IMG/VR virus record: IMGVR_UViG_3300023116_000179
Span: 1 to 33,154 of that record
Reading direction: 5' to 3' (one strand)
Source: a virus
DNA length: 33,154 nt
A model generated the notes under the pieces. The model searched no databases and had not been told where the DNA came from. It saw only the letters and a program-made list of their open reading frames with translations. The first letter of the stretch is position 1. Every line of letters starts with the position of its first letter. The position numbers and the translations under genes are program-made. Positions 8,486-14,053 of this stretch are shown here, one piece after another.

Positions 8486-9757
8486 TTAATATCCTGCCAT
8501 TTCATCCATTGGTTGCCAATCTTCCTCAAGTTCTATAGTGTGCATAAAGTCTGCTACACTTACCTGGTCGATATATGCCAACGCATCTATAATATCATCG
8601 TGAGTGCCTCTAGTAGGGAACTCTATTAGTTGTGTCTCTAAATCGTCTATATACGACTTATCTGGGTTAAATGTTATCTTACCGTGTTCTAGTCTTCCCT
8701 GTAGAGCCCAAGTAATTCTATCTGCTTTCTTCTTACCACCGTGGGTTACATCTGTAATTGTCACCCAGCGACCGTCTACTCTCATCTGGTCTTCTAGGTA
8801 AGGTAGTATAGCGTTCTTTAACGACCCTGCTTCAATTCCGACAGTAGTTGCTTCATTTTCGATAGCAGCTGTGAGAATCTTTCTTGCAGTTTCTTTGATA
8901 GACCATCTACCGTGGAGGATATTCTTGACCCACCAGTGGTCACCATCAATTTTAACGATTGCAATAGCTGTTTCATCTAGTTTAGAACCTTTTAATCCTC
9001 TTTCCTTCTCTACATTCTCAAAACCTGCTGGGTCGACTGCTATGACATAATTACCTTCTTCAGGTTCTTCATCATCATATTTAATCCAGTCATTCTTAAA
9101 TATACCACCAGTGAATGAGACGAAAGAAGCTTCAAATTCTTGTCTGAATGCCTGAGTCGACATAGTCTCTCTGGCAACTTTTATCTCTTCTGGGTCAATT
9201 AAAGGATTATCTGTAGAATTGAACTGGAATGCCTCCCAATCTTCATTCTTAGGGTCATCTGCTTCCTGCCACAGGTCATAGAAATGATTCTTACCTGCAG
9301 GAGTACCGATGAATAACGCCCCACCTTTAACATCTGCCAGTGTAGGTCTGATGATTTGTTCCCATACTTCTACCTTCATAGAAGCATACTCATCTAGAAC
9401 TACATATGCCAGTCCCACTCCTCGTAGTGTGTCGGGTCTATCTGACCCCTTGAGACTGATTTTTCTGCCATTGACTAAAGTCATAGTAGCAGTATTCTCG
9501 TGTGTCTGTTCTATCAGGTCTGTGCCGTGCAGCAACTCTTTCAGCATATGCCACATAATATCTTTGGCTTGTTGAAAGGTAGGACCGATATAGAAGACAT
9601 CCTTCTTGTCTGATTGTAGTGCCTTAATGATTAACATCCAGGCAGCTAATCTAGACTTACCGAATCTTCTTCCAGCAGACACTACTTTAAATCGTGCCTC
9701 TGAGTTAAAGATTTCTAGCTGTGCTGGATGAAGTTGAACATCCAGTTCTTTAGCCAT
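8486..9757 (-). CDS. terL: Terminase large subunit
   Basis: Encodes 423 residues. The ATPase has Walker A GRRFGKS (residues 29-35) and Walker B 'YVVLDE' near residue 120, followed by 'GGALFIGTPAGKNHFYDLW', the coupling motif region. The C-terminal nuclease has 'YVIAVDPAG' (first acidic ligand), 'TTVGIEAGSLKNAI' (second) and 'HDDIIDALAYIDQ' (third). This is the RNase H-like headful or end-cutting nuclease that pumps DNA into proheads and cuts it. All main motifs look intact and the length is normal. The ATG overlaps the end of the small-subunit gene by 8 bases; AAGAGATAAGTA serves as ribosome binding site. Confidence 0.93.
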   Translation of the reverse strand: MAKELDVQLHPAQLEIFNSEARFKVVSAGRRFGKSRLAAWMLIIKALQSDKKDVFYIGPTFQQAKDIMWHMLKELLHGTDLIEQTHENTATMTLVNGRKISLKGSDRPDTLRGVGLAYVVLDEYASMKVEVWEQIIRPTLADVKGGALFIGTPAGKNHFYDLWQEADDPKNEDWEAFQFNSTDNPLIDPEEIKVARETMSTQAFRQEFEASFVSFTGGIFKNDWIKYDDEEPEEGNYVIAVDPAGFENVEKERGLKGSKLDETAIAIVKIDGDHWWVKNILHGRWSIKETARKILTAAIENEATTVGIEAGSLKNAILPYLEDQMRVDGRWVTITDVTHGGKKKADRITWALQGRLEHGKITFNPDKSYIDDLETQLIEFPTRGTHDDIIDALAYIDQVSVADFMHTIELEEDWQPMDEMAGY

Positions 9758-10160
9758 TACTTATCTCTTTTATTTTATTCTCGACTTGGGCATCTTCAAT
9801 TTCTACTCCCTCGTCATACTCTAATTCTTTCTCTTGTGTGGCTTCTATTACTTTATTTTCTAAGCCACCGATGTTAATGACAACATTACCCTTATCATTA
9901 CCACTCTTGAATTCTACTGCTTTAGTTGTAGGCAATATTCTGTCCATACACATCTTCAAGCAAGTTCTGTCTCCTTCCATTGCCATATCTATTACTTTCT
10001 GGACAATTTCAGGACCTCTATTAGACATCAATTCTCTACTCAGTTCAGTATATTTGTTCACTGAACCTTTAGGACGCCCTGCTGGGTTAAGACAAACACC
10101 TTTCTTTAGTGCTGGGTTTCCTCTTGGTCTCTTTGGCTTATCTTTAGTATCTTTAGTCAT
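9750..10160 (-). CDS. terS: Terminase small subunit
   Basis: Encodes 136 residues. The basic N-terminus with 'PRGNPALKKGVCLNPAGRPKGSVNKYTEL' matches the 'GNPxGRPKGSxN' DNA-binding leader common in phage small terminases and DUF5681-like proteins. A helical region follows ('LSRELMSNRGPEIVQKVIDMAMEGDRTCLKMCMDRILP'), then an acidic C-terminus. It should recognise the packaging site and stimulate TerL, whose gene overlaps it. It is the first gene of the late operon. The ATG at 10160 is preceded directly by CTTAATAGATT, with no Shine-Dalgarno: the last unit of a repeat array occupies the place where the ribosome binding site would be. No better in-frame start is visible. Confidence 0.82.
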   Translation of the reverse strand: MTKDTKDKPKRPRGNPALKKGVCLNPAGRPKGSVNKYTELSRELMSNRGPEIVQKVIDMAMEGDRTCLKMCMDRILPTTKAVEFKSGNDKGNVVINIGGLENKVIEATQEKELEYDEGVEIEDAQVENKIKEISNG

Positions 10161-10290
10161 AATCTATTAAGTTATATCTATTAAGTGATTAGACTATTAA
10201 GATATAAAGCTATTAAGCTATAATACCTTTAAGATAATAATACTATTAAGTGATTATACTATTAAGATATATACACTATTAAGTTAATTA
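10161..10290 (-). repeat. Late-leader array of CTTAATAG (7 exact copies)
   Basis: On the + strand the unit reads CTATTAAG; on the - strand, toward terS, it is CTTAATAG. Exact copies lie at 10164-10171, 10178-10185, 10194-10201, 10210-10217, 10243-10250, 10259-10266 and 10276-10283. A degenerate unit (CCTTTAAG) at 10226-10233 keeps the phase. Starts are 14-17 bases apart, mostly 16 or 17. The array ends 3 bases before the terS start codon and lies downstream of a leftward promoter, so it should be part of the mRNA leader. A matching array stands at 13850-13985. The function is unknown: candidates are operator, RNA-protein recognition array or replication iterons. Confidence 0.85.
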
Positions 10291-10291
10291 T

Positions 10292-10309
10292 CTAAAGATT
10301 AGTCTTTAG
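10292..10309 (-). promoter_or_regulatory. Leader hairpin between late promoter and array
   Basis: CTAAAGA (10292-10298) and TCTTTAG (10303-10309) are perfect inverted arms around a 4-base loop. They would form a 7-bp hairpin in the leftward leader RNA, immediately before the first CTTAATAG unit. A second, weaker inverted repeat, GGTTA (10309-10313)/TAACC (10326-10330), adjoins it. No U-run follows, so a regulatory or stabilising role is more likely than termination. Confidence 0.5.
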
Positions 10310-10354
10310 GTTAACTATAGAGAGATAACCGTTCTCACTTTTGTATTTCTCTTA

Positions 10355-10367
10355 GGTATATTATACC
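10355..10367. promoter_or_regulatory. Palindromic candidate operator over the late -10 box
   Basis: GGTATA-T-TATACC is a perfect dyad covering the leftward TATAAT. A repressor bound here would block the late promoter. The alternative is chance in AT-rich DNA, but the GC-capped arms make this less likely. Confidence 0.4.
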
Positions 10368-10389
10368 AGATTTTTACTTTGATTTTCAA
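10360..10389 (-). promoter_or_regulatory. Leftward (late) extended -10 promoter
   Basis: On the - strand, TTGAAA (10389-10384), an 18-base spacer, then TATAAT (10365-10360) preceded by TGG form a strong sigma70-like promoter with an extended -10. Transcription would start near 10353 and run into terS, leaving a leader of about 190 nt. The -10 box lies inside the perfect 13-base palindrome GGTATATTATACC (10355-10367), a plausible operator. Host RNA polymerase use fits the absence of a phage RNA polymerase. Confidence 0.65.
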
Positions 10390-10484
10390 CTTTATTTTAT
10401 TCTACCCCGATTTTTACCTTAGAATTAGTTAATTTTTATATAATCCCTGAGTTTTTTACCTCAGATTACAGTTATTTTTTACCT
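10371..10484 (-). repeat. Four TTTTTACCT (AGGTAAAAA) repeats upstream of the late promoter
   Basis: TTTTTACCT occurs at 10411-10419, 10453-10461 and 10476-10484, with TTTTTACTT at 10371-10379. Start spacings are 40, 42 and 23 bases, close to whole helical turns. Extra T-runs near 10395 and 10433 fill the longer gaps, giving T-tracts roughly every 20 bases. Read leftward, the copies lie upstream of and within the late promoter. They could be binding sites for a regulator, UP-element-like A-tracts, or phased tracts that bend the DNA. Confidence 0.55.
10447..10464. promoter_or_regulatory. Inverted repeat CTGAG/CTCAG around one T-tract repeat
   Basis: CTGAG (10447-10451) and CTCAG (10460-10464) flank TTTTTTAC, so one of the TTTTTACCT copies sits within a small dyad. 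It may mark a stronger protein site among the repeats. The arms are short and chance cannot be excluded. Confidence 0.3.
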
Positions 10485-10496
10485 ATAGTAGCCAAA

Positions 10497-10560
10497 TCCT
10501 CTCCCATCTGGCGGGGAGTGTTAATCTTAAAGTTACCAAGCCACCTGGGTGTCCCCTCCC
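10497..10560. other. GC-rich structured element, candidate packaging site
   Basis: This is the only GC-rich patch in the AT-rich control region. CTCCC (10501-10505) pairs with GGGAG (10514-10518), CACC (10542-10545) with GGTG (10548-10551), and GGGGA (10513-10517) could instead pair with TCCCC (10552-10556). It lies about 350 bases before terS, where packaging (pac or cos) sites are often found. It could also be a structured RNA or part of a replication origin. The sequence alone does not decide. Confidence 0.35.
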
Positions 10561-10585
10561 TATCAACCTAAGTATATTATTATAT

Positions 10586-10608
10586 TAGAATATCGTTATA
10601 TTATTCTA
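10586..10608. repeat. Inverted repeat TAGAATA/TATTCTA in control region
   Basis: TAGAATA (10586-10592) and TATTCTA (10602-10608) are perfect 7-base arms with a 9-base centre in a very AT-rich stretch. It could be an operator or an easily melted origin element. No gene is convincing between 10561 and 10983. Confidence 0.35.
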
Positions 10609-10722
10609 TAGTTGGCTGTGTGAGTCGTGAGATTTATCGTGAGAATTATTCCTGAGGGAGACATAAGAATTTTAAGAGAGAATATGAGTGATTATGAATA
10701 TTTCCACATATGTAGTATTAAT

Positions 10723-10788
10723 ACAACAGTATGTATCATCTATGCAACAGTAGTATTTATACAACAGTCTATAACATTAACACAACAA
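10723..10788 (+). repeat. Four RCAACAR iteron-like repeats
   Basis: ACAACAG (10723-10729), GCAACAG (10744-10750), ACAACAG (10761-10767) and ACAACAA (10782-10788) lie 21, 17 and 21 bases apart, about two helical turns. They stand 130-200 bases upstream of the early promoter. Such spacing suggests a protein bound along one face of the helix, as in iterons or operators. No binding protein can be named. Confidence 0.45.
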
Positions 10789-10843
10789 AAGTGTATCGAA
10801 CCTGCACTTATTGAAAAGACATAGTAATACCAGGGTAGACAAC

Positions 10844-10876
10844 AATCGTCCAAATATGAGCAAATATGGAACGATT
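10844..10876. promoter_or_regulatory. Dyad with internal direct repeat upstream of the early promoter
   Basis: AATCGT (10844-10849) and ACGATT (10871-10876) are inverted arms. Between them CAAATATG occurs twice (10851-10858 and 10861-10868), exactly 10 bases apart, bounded by CC and GG. A dyad with in-phase internal repeats about 45 bases before the -35 box looks like an operator for the early promoter. Confidence 0.45.
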
Positions 10877-10893
10877 AGACTAATTCAATATAT

Positions 10894-10946
10894 TTATTAA
10901 AAAAAGTAATAAAAAGACTTGACAGGCAGCAGAATATCATTAAGAT
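10894..10946 (+). promoter_or_regulatory. Early rightward sigma70-type promoter with A-tract UP element
   Basis: A consensus TTGACA at 10919-10924 is followed, after 16 bases, by TAAGAT (10941-10946). A-rich tracts (TTAAAAAAAGTAATAAAAAG) lie just upstream, like an UP element. The start of transcription near 10953 falls after the ATG at 10945 and before the ATG at 10984, supporting the latter as the first start codon. Confidence 0.65.
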
Positions 10947-10983
10947 GGTAACTGTATTCGATAACAACAAGGAGAAATACACA

Positions 10984-11190
10984 ATGAGAACAGTTAAAGT
11001 AATAACAAACTACAACGGACTAAGAGGTGATTATGTTGAGACAATCACCAGAAAATCAAAATCTATCGGGAACACTAGGAAGGGTGAGCAGAAAAGAGAA
11101 GCCGTGTCATATAAAGGTAAATATTACACAGTATTTAGATTACCTGAGAGTTATGGTGAGATTGCAGGTTTTGTAATTAGAATTGATTAA
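10984..11190 (+). CDS. First early gene, unknown small basic protein
   Basis: Encodes 68 residues (MRTVKVITNYNGLRGDYVET...), basic, probably beta-rich, ending 'YTVFRLPESYGEIAGFVIRID'. The ATG at 10984 has AAGGAG 8 bases upstream. An in-frame ATG at 10945 lies within the promoter and lacks a ribosome binding site, so it was not chosen. As the first gene behind the strongest promoter-like sequence it is probably among the earliest expressed, a place often held by host-takeover or regulatory proteins. No family was recognised. Confidence 0.75.
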   Translation: MRTVKVITNYNGLRGDYVETITRKSKSIGNTRKGEQKREAVSYKGKYYTVFRLPESYGEIAGFVIRID

Positions 11191-11204
11191 TAAGGAGAAC
11201 TAAA

Positions 11205-11564
11205 ATGAATAACAACTACGAACTTACAACACTAGAAAGATTCAATCTTGAGGCACTCGTTGAGGCAAGAATGGAGAGATTCCACATTCAGAGATACACG
11301 GACCAAGTCGAGGCAATAACAGATTATATTGTAGATATACATTGGGATAATCCACTCGGCTGCAATATAGATGATTTACTAGTCAACTACTTGGTAATCT
11401 TAACATCTGATGAGATGGATAAGGAGAACCAAAAACTAATAGAATCTAATTTAAGAGATGATGTCTGGAAGGAAGTATTCACATTAAAAGACTCATATGG
11501 TAAATACATACAGAGATGGTTCATCAATGAATTAGATTATTTTCCAATCGTTGAGGAGGTATAA
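11205..11564 (+). CDS. Unknown early protein, acidic and helical
   Basis: Encodes 119 residues starting 'MNNNYELTTLERFNLEALVEARMERF'. It is acidic, mainly helical by composition, with no membrane segment or known motif. It ends 'RWFINELDYFPIVEEV'. AAGGAG precedes the ATG by 8 bases, and a GAGGAGG near its end serves the next gene. It belongs to a run of small early genes with uniform ribosome binding sites. The function is unknown. Confidence 0.78.
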   Translation: MNNNYELTTLERFNLEALVEARMERFHIQRYTDQVEAITDYIVDIHWDNPLGCNIDDLLVNYLVILTSDEMDKENQKLIESNLRDDVWKEVFTLKDSYGKYIQRWFINELDYFPIVEEV

Positions 11565-11566
11565 CT

Positions 11567-11743
11567 ATGTTTTCAGGACAACTAAGAATGTACACAGTTT
11601 ATGATAAAGATGGCAAAGTGATAATTCACACAAAAGATGAGAACCTTGCATTTAAGTTATTCGATGAAAAGAAAAAACACTATGTGCAAATCTCATATGA
11701 TGAGCCGATAGTCATCAATACTGATGATTATCATATTGTATAA
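11567..11743 (+). CDS. 58-residue unknown early protein
   Basis: An ATG at 11567 follows GAGGAGGT 5 bases upstream and the frame runs to TAA at 11741-11743. The protein starts 'MFSGQLRMYTVYDKDGKVII' and ends 'VINTDDYHIV'. It is probably a small mixed alpha/beta fold. The excellent ribosome binding site, the 2-base spacing from the gene before and the full use of the gap make it convincing. No family was recognised. Confidence 0.72.
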   Translation: MFSGQLRMYTVYDKDGKVIIHTKDENLAFKLFDEKKKHYVQISYDEPIVINTDDYHIV

Positions 11744-11766
11744 ACATTAACACTAAGGAGAAGATA

Positions 11767-11970
11767 ATGGGTCTAATTAAAAGACAACTAATAGAAGACG
11801 AAGAAAGAGGTCTGTTAGAATTTAACGATTCTAAGGGATATTATGAACCGACTGAACTCGGTAGGTTAGTAGAACTAAAAGAGTTCCTAGAATGGGAAAT
11901 TTCGAGCTCTAAGAGTGAACTTCGTGAAGTAATTAAGAAGATAAATAACTATAAAGGAGTTAGACAATGA
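11767..11970 (+). CDS. 67-residue unknown early protein
   Basis: The protein begins 'MGLIKRQLIEDEERGLLEFNDSKGYYEPTELGRLVELK' and has a helical, charged C-terminus ('SSSKSELREVIKKINNYKGVRQ'). AAGGAG lies 7 bases before the ATG. The first half, with 'GYYEPTELGRLVELKEF', could form a small winged-helix-like or helical domain, but this is a guess. Its TGA overlaps the methyltransferase start (ATGA), so the two are coupled. Confidence 0.72.
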   Translation: MGLIKRQLIEDEERGLLEFNDSKGYYEPTELGRLVELKEFLEWEISSSKSELREVIKKINNYKGVRQ

Positions 11971-12875
11971 ATGTATTAAGTTTATTTGATGGGATGTCTT
12001 GTGGTCAGATTGCACTTAATAGACTAGGAATCGGTATAAATAACTATTATGCTGCCGAGATAGATAAGTATGCAATAGAGATAACACAGAAGAACTATCC
12101 AGACACAATCCAGCTGGGTGATGTCACTAAGTGGCAAGATTGGGATATAGATTGGTCCAGTATAGATTTAGTCAGTGGTGGATTTCCTTGCCAGGCGTGG
12201 TCTATTGCAGGTAAACAACAAGGAGACAGAGACCCGAGAGGAATGTTATTCTGGACTATGTTGGACATCATAAAGAAAGTCAGAGAATCTAATCCAGATG
12301 CCTATTTCTTGATGGAGAATGTCAAGATGAAGAAAGAATTTGAGGAATACATCACTAGTCATACAGTGGCAGCTCTAGGTAGAGTAGAGAAACACTTAAT
12401 TAATTCATCTTTAGTATCGGCACAGAGTAGACAGAGATATTACTGGACTAATATCCCTAATATTGTGCAACCTGAGAATAAAGGAAAAGTACTAGAAGAC
12501 ATATTGATTAGTAAATATTCGATTCTAGAGGACTTTAGAGTCGAACGTACACCTAACCCTGAGTTACTAAGAAAAACACCGAATTACTGGCAATTTGATA
12601 GGTCTGGTAAAGGATATTCATCTCAACAAGATAGAGTCAGAAGAACAGATGTCCCTAGTAACACACTTTCAGCTGGTCATTCATCTATACCTCAGATATG
12701 GGTTAATTGTCCTCATACGTTCAGAAAACTAACTCCGATAGAGTGTGAACGGTTGCAGACAGTTCCAGACGGATATACTGAGGGAGTATCTAACAGTCAG
12801 AGATATAAGATGTTAGGTAATGGTTGGACTGTAGATGTAATTAAACATATCTATAAGTTTATGGAGTGGAACTAA
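11967..12875 (+). CDS. C5-cytosine DNA methyltransferase
   Basis: Encodes 302 residues. The order of C5 methyltransferase motifs is complete: motif I 'LSLFDGMSCGQIAL' (residues 4-17) binds S-adenosylmethionine, motif IV 'GGFPCQAWS' carries the catalytic Cys75, and motif VI is ENV at 117-119. Motif VIII is 'QSRQRYYW', IX is 'RKLTPIECERLQTVPDGYT' and X is 'MLGNGWTVDVI'. The target-recognition region is short (about residues 170-235), so the recognised site cannot be predicted. In an early phage module it most likely shields phage DNA from host restriction or alters host gene expression. No partner restriction enzyme is seen nearby. Confidence 0.92.
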   Translation: MNVLSLFDGMSCGQIALNRLGIGINNYYAAEIDKYAIEITQKNYPDTIQLGDVTKWQDWDIDWSSIDLVSGGFPCQAWSIAGKQQGDRDPRGMLFWTMLDIIKKVRESNPDAYFLMENVKMKKEFEEYITSHTVAALGRVEKHLINSSLVSAQSRQRYYWTNIPNIVQPENKGKVLEDILISKYSILEDFRVERTPNPELLRKTPNYWQFDRSGKGYSSQQDRVRRTDVPSNTLSAGHSSIPQIWVNCPHTFRKLTPIECERLQTVPDGYTEGVSNSQRYKMLGNGWTVDVIKHIYKFMEWN

Positions 12876-12876
12876 G

Positions 12877-13386
12877 ATGAATATATTTTATTTAGACAAG
12901 AACCCTAGGAAGGCAGCAGAGATGATGTGTGATAAACATATCGTTAAGATGATTCTAGAGACAGGACAGATTCTATCCACTGTACATAGAGAGTACGGTA
13001 ATGATGATGAAGGATTATATAAGGCAACACATAAACACCACCCATCGACTAAATGGGCAGGTAAGAACTGGTTGACTTATGATTGGACATATCAGCACTT
13101 CGTTGCACTAAACGATGAATACTGGTTTCGATACGGTAAGGACCATCTAACCTTCAAGAAACTTAATGACTTAGTCTGGAGGTGTCCTGAAGGAATGACT
13201 ATGGGTGTATTTGAAGAGCCACCACAGGCAATGCCAGATGAGTGCAAAGTAGACGGAGACTCTGTGGCTGCCTATAGACATTACTATATGACCCATAAGA
13301 GAGACTTCGCCAAGTGGACTAGAAGAAATAAACCTAAATGGTTTATGTCCAATGAAGAATTAAGTGAGTGTAACTTCTATGTTTAG
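12877..13386 (+). CDS. Conserved phage protein of unknown function (CDKHxVKM family)
   Basis: Encodes 169 residues with a distinctive start, 'MNIFYLDKNPRKAAEMMCDKHIVKMILETGQIL', then 'YKATHKHHPSTKWAG' and 'YRHYYMTHKRDFAKWTRRNKPKWF'. Proteins with this N-terminal signature are widespread in tailed phages of marine and soil bacteria. Some carry a tentative pyrimidine-dimer glycosylase label, but I cannot confirm that activity here. Invariant-looking His, Asp, Lys and Trp residues suggest an enzyme, perhaps acting on nucleic acid. The gene follows the methyltransferase stop by one base. Confidence 0.75.
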   Translation: MNIFYLDKNPRKAAEMMCDKHIVKMILETGQILSTVHREYGNDDEGLYKATHKHHPSTKWAGKNWLTYDWTYQHFVALNDEYWFRYGKDHLTFKKLNDLVWRCPEGMTMGVFEEPPQAMPDECKVDGDSVAAYRHYYMTHKRDFAKWTRRNKPKWFMSNEELSECNFYV

Positions 13387-13609
13387 TGACGAACAGATTA
13401 AATGGATAGGAACTGGAATGTTCCTGGTAGCTGCAATACTGTTATCCTCTAACATAGAGATAAGTAAGTGGGGATTCATATTGTTCTTAATAGGTCATAT
13501 TCTATTGGCACTATTATTTTTTAAGAAAGGAGATAAACCGATGTACCTACATAATGCCTCTTTCATATTGATAGACTTTTGGGGTATGTATCGTTGGTTT
13601 ATAGTTTAA
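13379..13609 (+). CDS. Small membrane protein with two to three membrane helices
   Basis: Encodes 76 residues from the ATG at 13379 (MFSDEQIKWIGTGMFLVAAI...). Hydrophobic segments lie at about residues 10-24, 29-46 and 56-74, and the C-terminus is 'LIDFWGMYRWFIV'. A GTG at 13364 in the same frame is possible, but the ATG overlaps the previous stop in the usual style of this operon. Early small membrane proteins may alter host physiology or exclude other phages; a holin would be expected late. The role is unknown. Confidence 0.65.
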   Translation: MFSDEQIKWIGTGMFLVAAILLSSNIEISKWGFILFLIGHILLALLFFKKGDKPMYLHNASFILIDFWGMYRWFIV

Positions 13610-13634
13610 TATTTTAACAAGGAGTAAATAACAG

Positions 13635-13841
13635 ATGAATACAATAATAAATGAACAACAAGAAGATAACTGGTTGAAACAGCTAAGGAATGACTTGATG
13701 AGAACTAATAAGTTAATCAAGAAGACCAGAATAGATATAGATGAGGGTATCAAACAGTTAAAATTATTAGAACAAGAGAGGAAAAGATTAGTTAATGAAA
13801 CTTTGAAAATAGATGAATTTGATGAAGTGGATGTGTTATAA
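13635..13841 (+). CDS. Small coiled-coil protein
   Basis: Encodes 68 residues (MNTIINEQQEDNWLKQLRND...) that are almost wholly helical with Leu/Ile heptads ('LMRTNKLIKKTRIDIDEGIKQLKLLEQERKRLVNETL') and an acidic tail. AAGGAG lies 10 bases before the ATG. The last bases of the gene form the extended -10 promoter of the replication operon. A coiled-coil dimer could be a regulator or a structural partner; no family was recognised. Confidence 0.68.
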   Translation: MNTIINEQQEDNWLKQLRNDLMRTNKLIKKTRIDIDEGIKQLKLLEQERKRLVNETLKIDEFDEVDVL

Positions 13842-13842
13842 T
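13834..13842 (+). promoter_or_regulatory. Rightward extended -10 promoter of the replication operon
   Basis: TGTTATAAT (TG at 13834, TATAAT at 13837-13842) is an ideal extended -10 element. No good TTGACA is found 16-18 bases upstream, as expected when an extended -10 replaces it or an activator is needed. Transcription would begin near 13849, placing the whole CTTAATAG array in the leader RNA, the same arrangement as at the late promoter. Confidence 0.55.
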
Positions 13843-13849
13843 CTTATAT

Positions 13850-13985
13850 CTTAAGTGTAACTTAATAGATATAACTTAATAGTGTTATTATCTTAATAGT
13901 ATAATATCTTAATAGTATAATCACTTAATAGATTATCACTATCAGTTATAACTTAATAGTGTAACTTAATAGTGTAACTTTAGTA
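13850..13985 (+). repeat. Replication-leader array of CTTAATAG (7 exact copies)
   Basis: Exact copies lie at 13861-13868, 13875-13882, 13892-13899, 13908-13915, 13924-13931, 13952-13959 and 13965-13972. Weaker units are at 13850 (CTTAAGTG), about 13939 (CTATCAG) and 13978. Spacing is mostly 13-17 bases. Positions 13906-13931 are identical over 26 bases to the - strand of 10268-10243 in the late leader, and a 22-base piece (13861-13882) matches 10185-10164. TATAAT lies between units at 13900-13905 and 13916-13921. The arrays are clearly homologous and face their downstream genes in the same way. Confidence 0.85.
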
Positions 13986-13995
13986 TAGAGAATTA

Positions 13996-14038
13996 ATTGG
14001 GTTGTCTTTCTACTAAAGGTTTGTTGTCTTAACCCAAT
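13996..14038 (+). promoter_or_regulatory. Leader stem-loop before the SSB gene
   Basis: ATTGGGTT (13996-14003) and AACCCAAT (14031-14038) are perfect 8-base inverted arms around a 27-base loop. GTTGTCTT occurs twice, at 14001-14008 and 14023-14030. The stem ends two bases before GGAG (14041-14044), the ribosome binding site of the SSB gene, so folding could affect translation starts. No U-run follows, so it is not a standard terminator. Confidence 0.5.
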
Positions 14039-14053
14039 ATGGAGAAAAATGAT

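Noticed and set aside
10161-10290. CRISPR-like array
   Set aside because: Units are only 8 bases with 6-9 base AT-rich spacers that are themselves similar; there are no cas genes (the Cas4-like exonuclease is a usual phage replication enzyme).
10627-10824. GTG-started open frame of 65 codons in the control region
   Set aside because: No ribosome binding site, a GTG start, and the frame runs through the RCAACAR repeats; composition looks non-coding. An internal ATG at 10684 has an AGAGAG upstream but no other support.
10945-10983. Earlier ATG for the first early gene
   Set aside because: It overlaps the -10 element, would lie upstream of the predicted transcription start and has no ribosome binding site; ATG 10984 has AAGGAG.
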